Assembly (NCBI RefSeq): GCF_964355755.1
Contig: NC_092670.1
Location: 30,369,795 to 30,429,794 of the forward strand
From: Antedon mediterranea
Taxonomy: Eukaryota > Echinodermata > Crinoidea > Comatulida > Antedonidae
DNA length: 60,000 nt
Direction of reading: 5' to 3'
Under the pieces are notes generated by a model. It had not been told where the DNA came from. It did no database searches and saw nothing but the letters and a program-made list of their open reading frames with translations. This document shows, one piece after another, positions 54,401-57,400 of this stretch; position 1 is the first letter of the stretch; each line of letters begins with the position of its first letter. Made by a program: the position numbers and the translations under genes.

Positions 54401-57400
54401 GGTAGATTTAATAATTATACGTATTGTATTGATTTGCGATGAATGGAACATTCCAATCTCTCAGTCTCTGTATTATTATTTGGTTTAACACTAGTAGGTA
54501 TGGGTCCTTGCGGATAAACTTAAAACGTTTAGATATAGTATTGCAAATACTTTGACAATACTGTAAATATATTTATCATAATTATGTAACTACATACTGC
54601 ATACATGACCACACGTAACGGAACTTTCAATCTAAAAGGAAGTAAAACTATTTAGTTAGTTTCTGCAATATTTTTTTAACCAAATCTAAACTATATATAA
54701 ATACAGTTTCAATGCTCACCTTCAGTCACTCACTAATCAGTTAATAAAAGATCAACAGTTTTTGGAATAACATAGGGAATGTGACCAGATAGTGTACAGA
54801 ATGGTCTGTTCACCACTAATCTTCGTTGCATTGGTTTCCCTGTTAGATGTCAGTGGTGCTATTAAAGGTTTTGTTTGCTGGAGGTATGATCATGCATTAG
54901 TTAAACACCATCTGGCAATATTACCAATTGATGACCAGTTTAATGCGGATACTCTTGGCAAATATCCTGATAAAAGGTTGAAGTGTCATCTGTTAATATC
55001 CTTCAATTTGCAACAATATTTAGGAATATACACATGTCAAGATGAGGTAAACAATCATTATGTGGTTCCTTCTCCAAGAGTTAAACAAATTCAACCACAA
55101 TCTGATTTGGGAGTTACTTGTGAACATTTTAGAAACGTAATTGAGGGAGAAGAAGTGAACATTTCATGCAGGTTTAACACAATTAAAAACATTGGCTGTG
55201 TCACAACTGGATGGATCCAGGAAAAATATAGCAATGTGCTGTCACACAACGAAATGAGTTTTGTTCAAACTTTAACTGGATTTCAATCTGGAGATGGTAT
55301 ATTCTTTTACTGCATAAAAGCATACTGCTTCACAATGATACTGCAGGTTTATCCTCGAATAAATGTGAACATTCAAAGATACTTGTATGGTTCTACACCT
55401 GCTGTTCATGTGGATACCAATTGTTTCAAGTGCTACACAGATTCTGTAGATGGTATAAGTATTGACAGTTGGACCTTGAATGGAAATGGACTTTCAGAAG
55501 ACTATGCCAACCAAGGGAAAGATGAAGGATGCTTTGAAAACTTACCAGCTGGTGATTACAGTGTCAAATGTCTGGTGAATACTGAAGCTCAGAAAATCTT
55601 GGTTGTGTCAGACTTTATTGTTTATGATCTCCATTTAAGAGATGCAAAGACAACGTCACAAATTACTACATCTCTACAACACAACCAGGTATCAACTGAT
55701 ATCAGTAAAAAAGAGTCAAAAGTTGGAGACACAATAGCCATTATACTAGCAAGAAGTAGTAGCATACTGATAGTTATTGCTTTGTTTTACCTTCTCAAAA
55801 GAAAGCATACCAACAGATCAGAACCGGCTGTGTATTATCACAGTGTCCATAACACCTCTAATGTTCAACAGATAAGTGCAGGAGACGAAAATGTGTACAA
55901 CACTATTGATGATACAGCAGAGGCTGCTGGGAATGACTATATTACTGACCCTGTAACAGAAAACCATTTTAGACATTCAGAAAATAATAACCAAGAATTG
56001 AATGGAAGTGATGTTGGAGTCCTACAGATCATAGCAGGAAACCAAAATATGTACAACACTATTGATACAGCAGAGGCTGCTGGGAATAACTTATATGTTA
56101 TTACTGACCCTATAACAGAGAACGGTTTTAGAGATTCAGAAACCAACAGCAGAGAACTTGATGGATATGATGTTGAAGCAGCACAGTATTTTGTACTGGA
56201 GTCATGATGTTCTTTTTTCTCATCGTTCATTTAACACTTAATAAATACATACTCCTTTCATGTATACTTGGAGATCGTATACTGGACTAGTATCTATAAT
56301 ACATGTTTTGGAACTACTTTCTATAGTTTTACTTGACACTGTAGTTTTGCATGATGGAATTATTTCAAATAAAGGTTAACTTACTATTGCAACCAAATAG
56401 AGTGTTTTTGTTTGTGTTTAAATATGCAGGCACACTTTCTAATTCTAATAGAATAATAATTATATTATGTATACATTACTACTGTAAATTGTTGTGTGTA
56501 ATTGTTACATAAAAAAAAAATTGTAAATAAAAATGGGTTTTGCATTGTAAGAATCACATGTAAGTGCTCAAGAGGTTGGTGTGAACTCATCCTGGCACCC
56601 TCTTTTTTTTTTCCACAAAAAATCCTGATATTACACTATAGTAGTATACATTTCTGTATCACATCTCCTTAGTCTCTTTGGTTGCATGTCATATAAATTA
56701 TGTGATCAGTTTATATGCCTCAACATTTCAATGCCATACTCTTGCCTTCTTTGTTTGTAGTAACAATTTTTTTTTTTTCAGTAATTCATAGGTTATAAAT
56801 TATCTTCTATTTCAGTGAAAGTAAATTCATTATATTGCTTGTTCACATTCAAAGGATTTTACTATATTAAGTGTAGTGCCTTCAAGATAAACATAATTGT
56901 TAATTAGGCACATTTAATTTGTGTACACCCGTGGTTAGATTATAGTGGATTTCAGTTAGAGCAATTATACCAGCTTAAGAGAAATGTATGCATTTACATT
57001 TAATAATTAAAGCTTAAAGATTCATTTCCTACAAAATTCATTCAACAATACATTTAAATGACATATCATATATTTGTGTATGATTTTGCTGAATAATGGT
57101 TTTTTTTATAACCAAATCAGATAGTACATTATTTTTACCATTACAAAAAAAAATTGTATAATGTGTGTGTGGTTTAACAGTTTTCTAAAAAAAAAACTTA
57201 TTTGTATTGACAAACAATTGAAATGAAAGCCTATCAAAGTAAAACTTTTTTTACAATTATTTTGGACATTCAATTTGACCTATCTTCCTTTAGTTGTTCA
57301 AAGTGTATGTAATGTAAAGTTTCCATTGTATAGCACCATTCCAACGAATGGATCTGTGGACTTCAACTTCATGCTTCTCCCCAATGTCATGTCAGTACTG

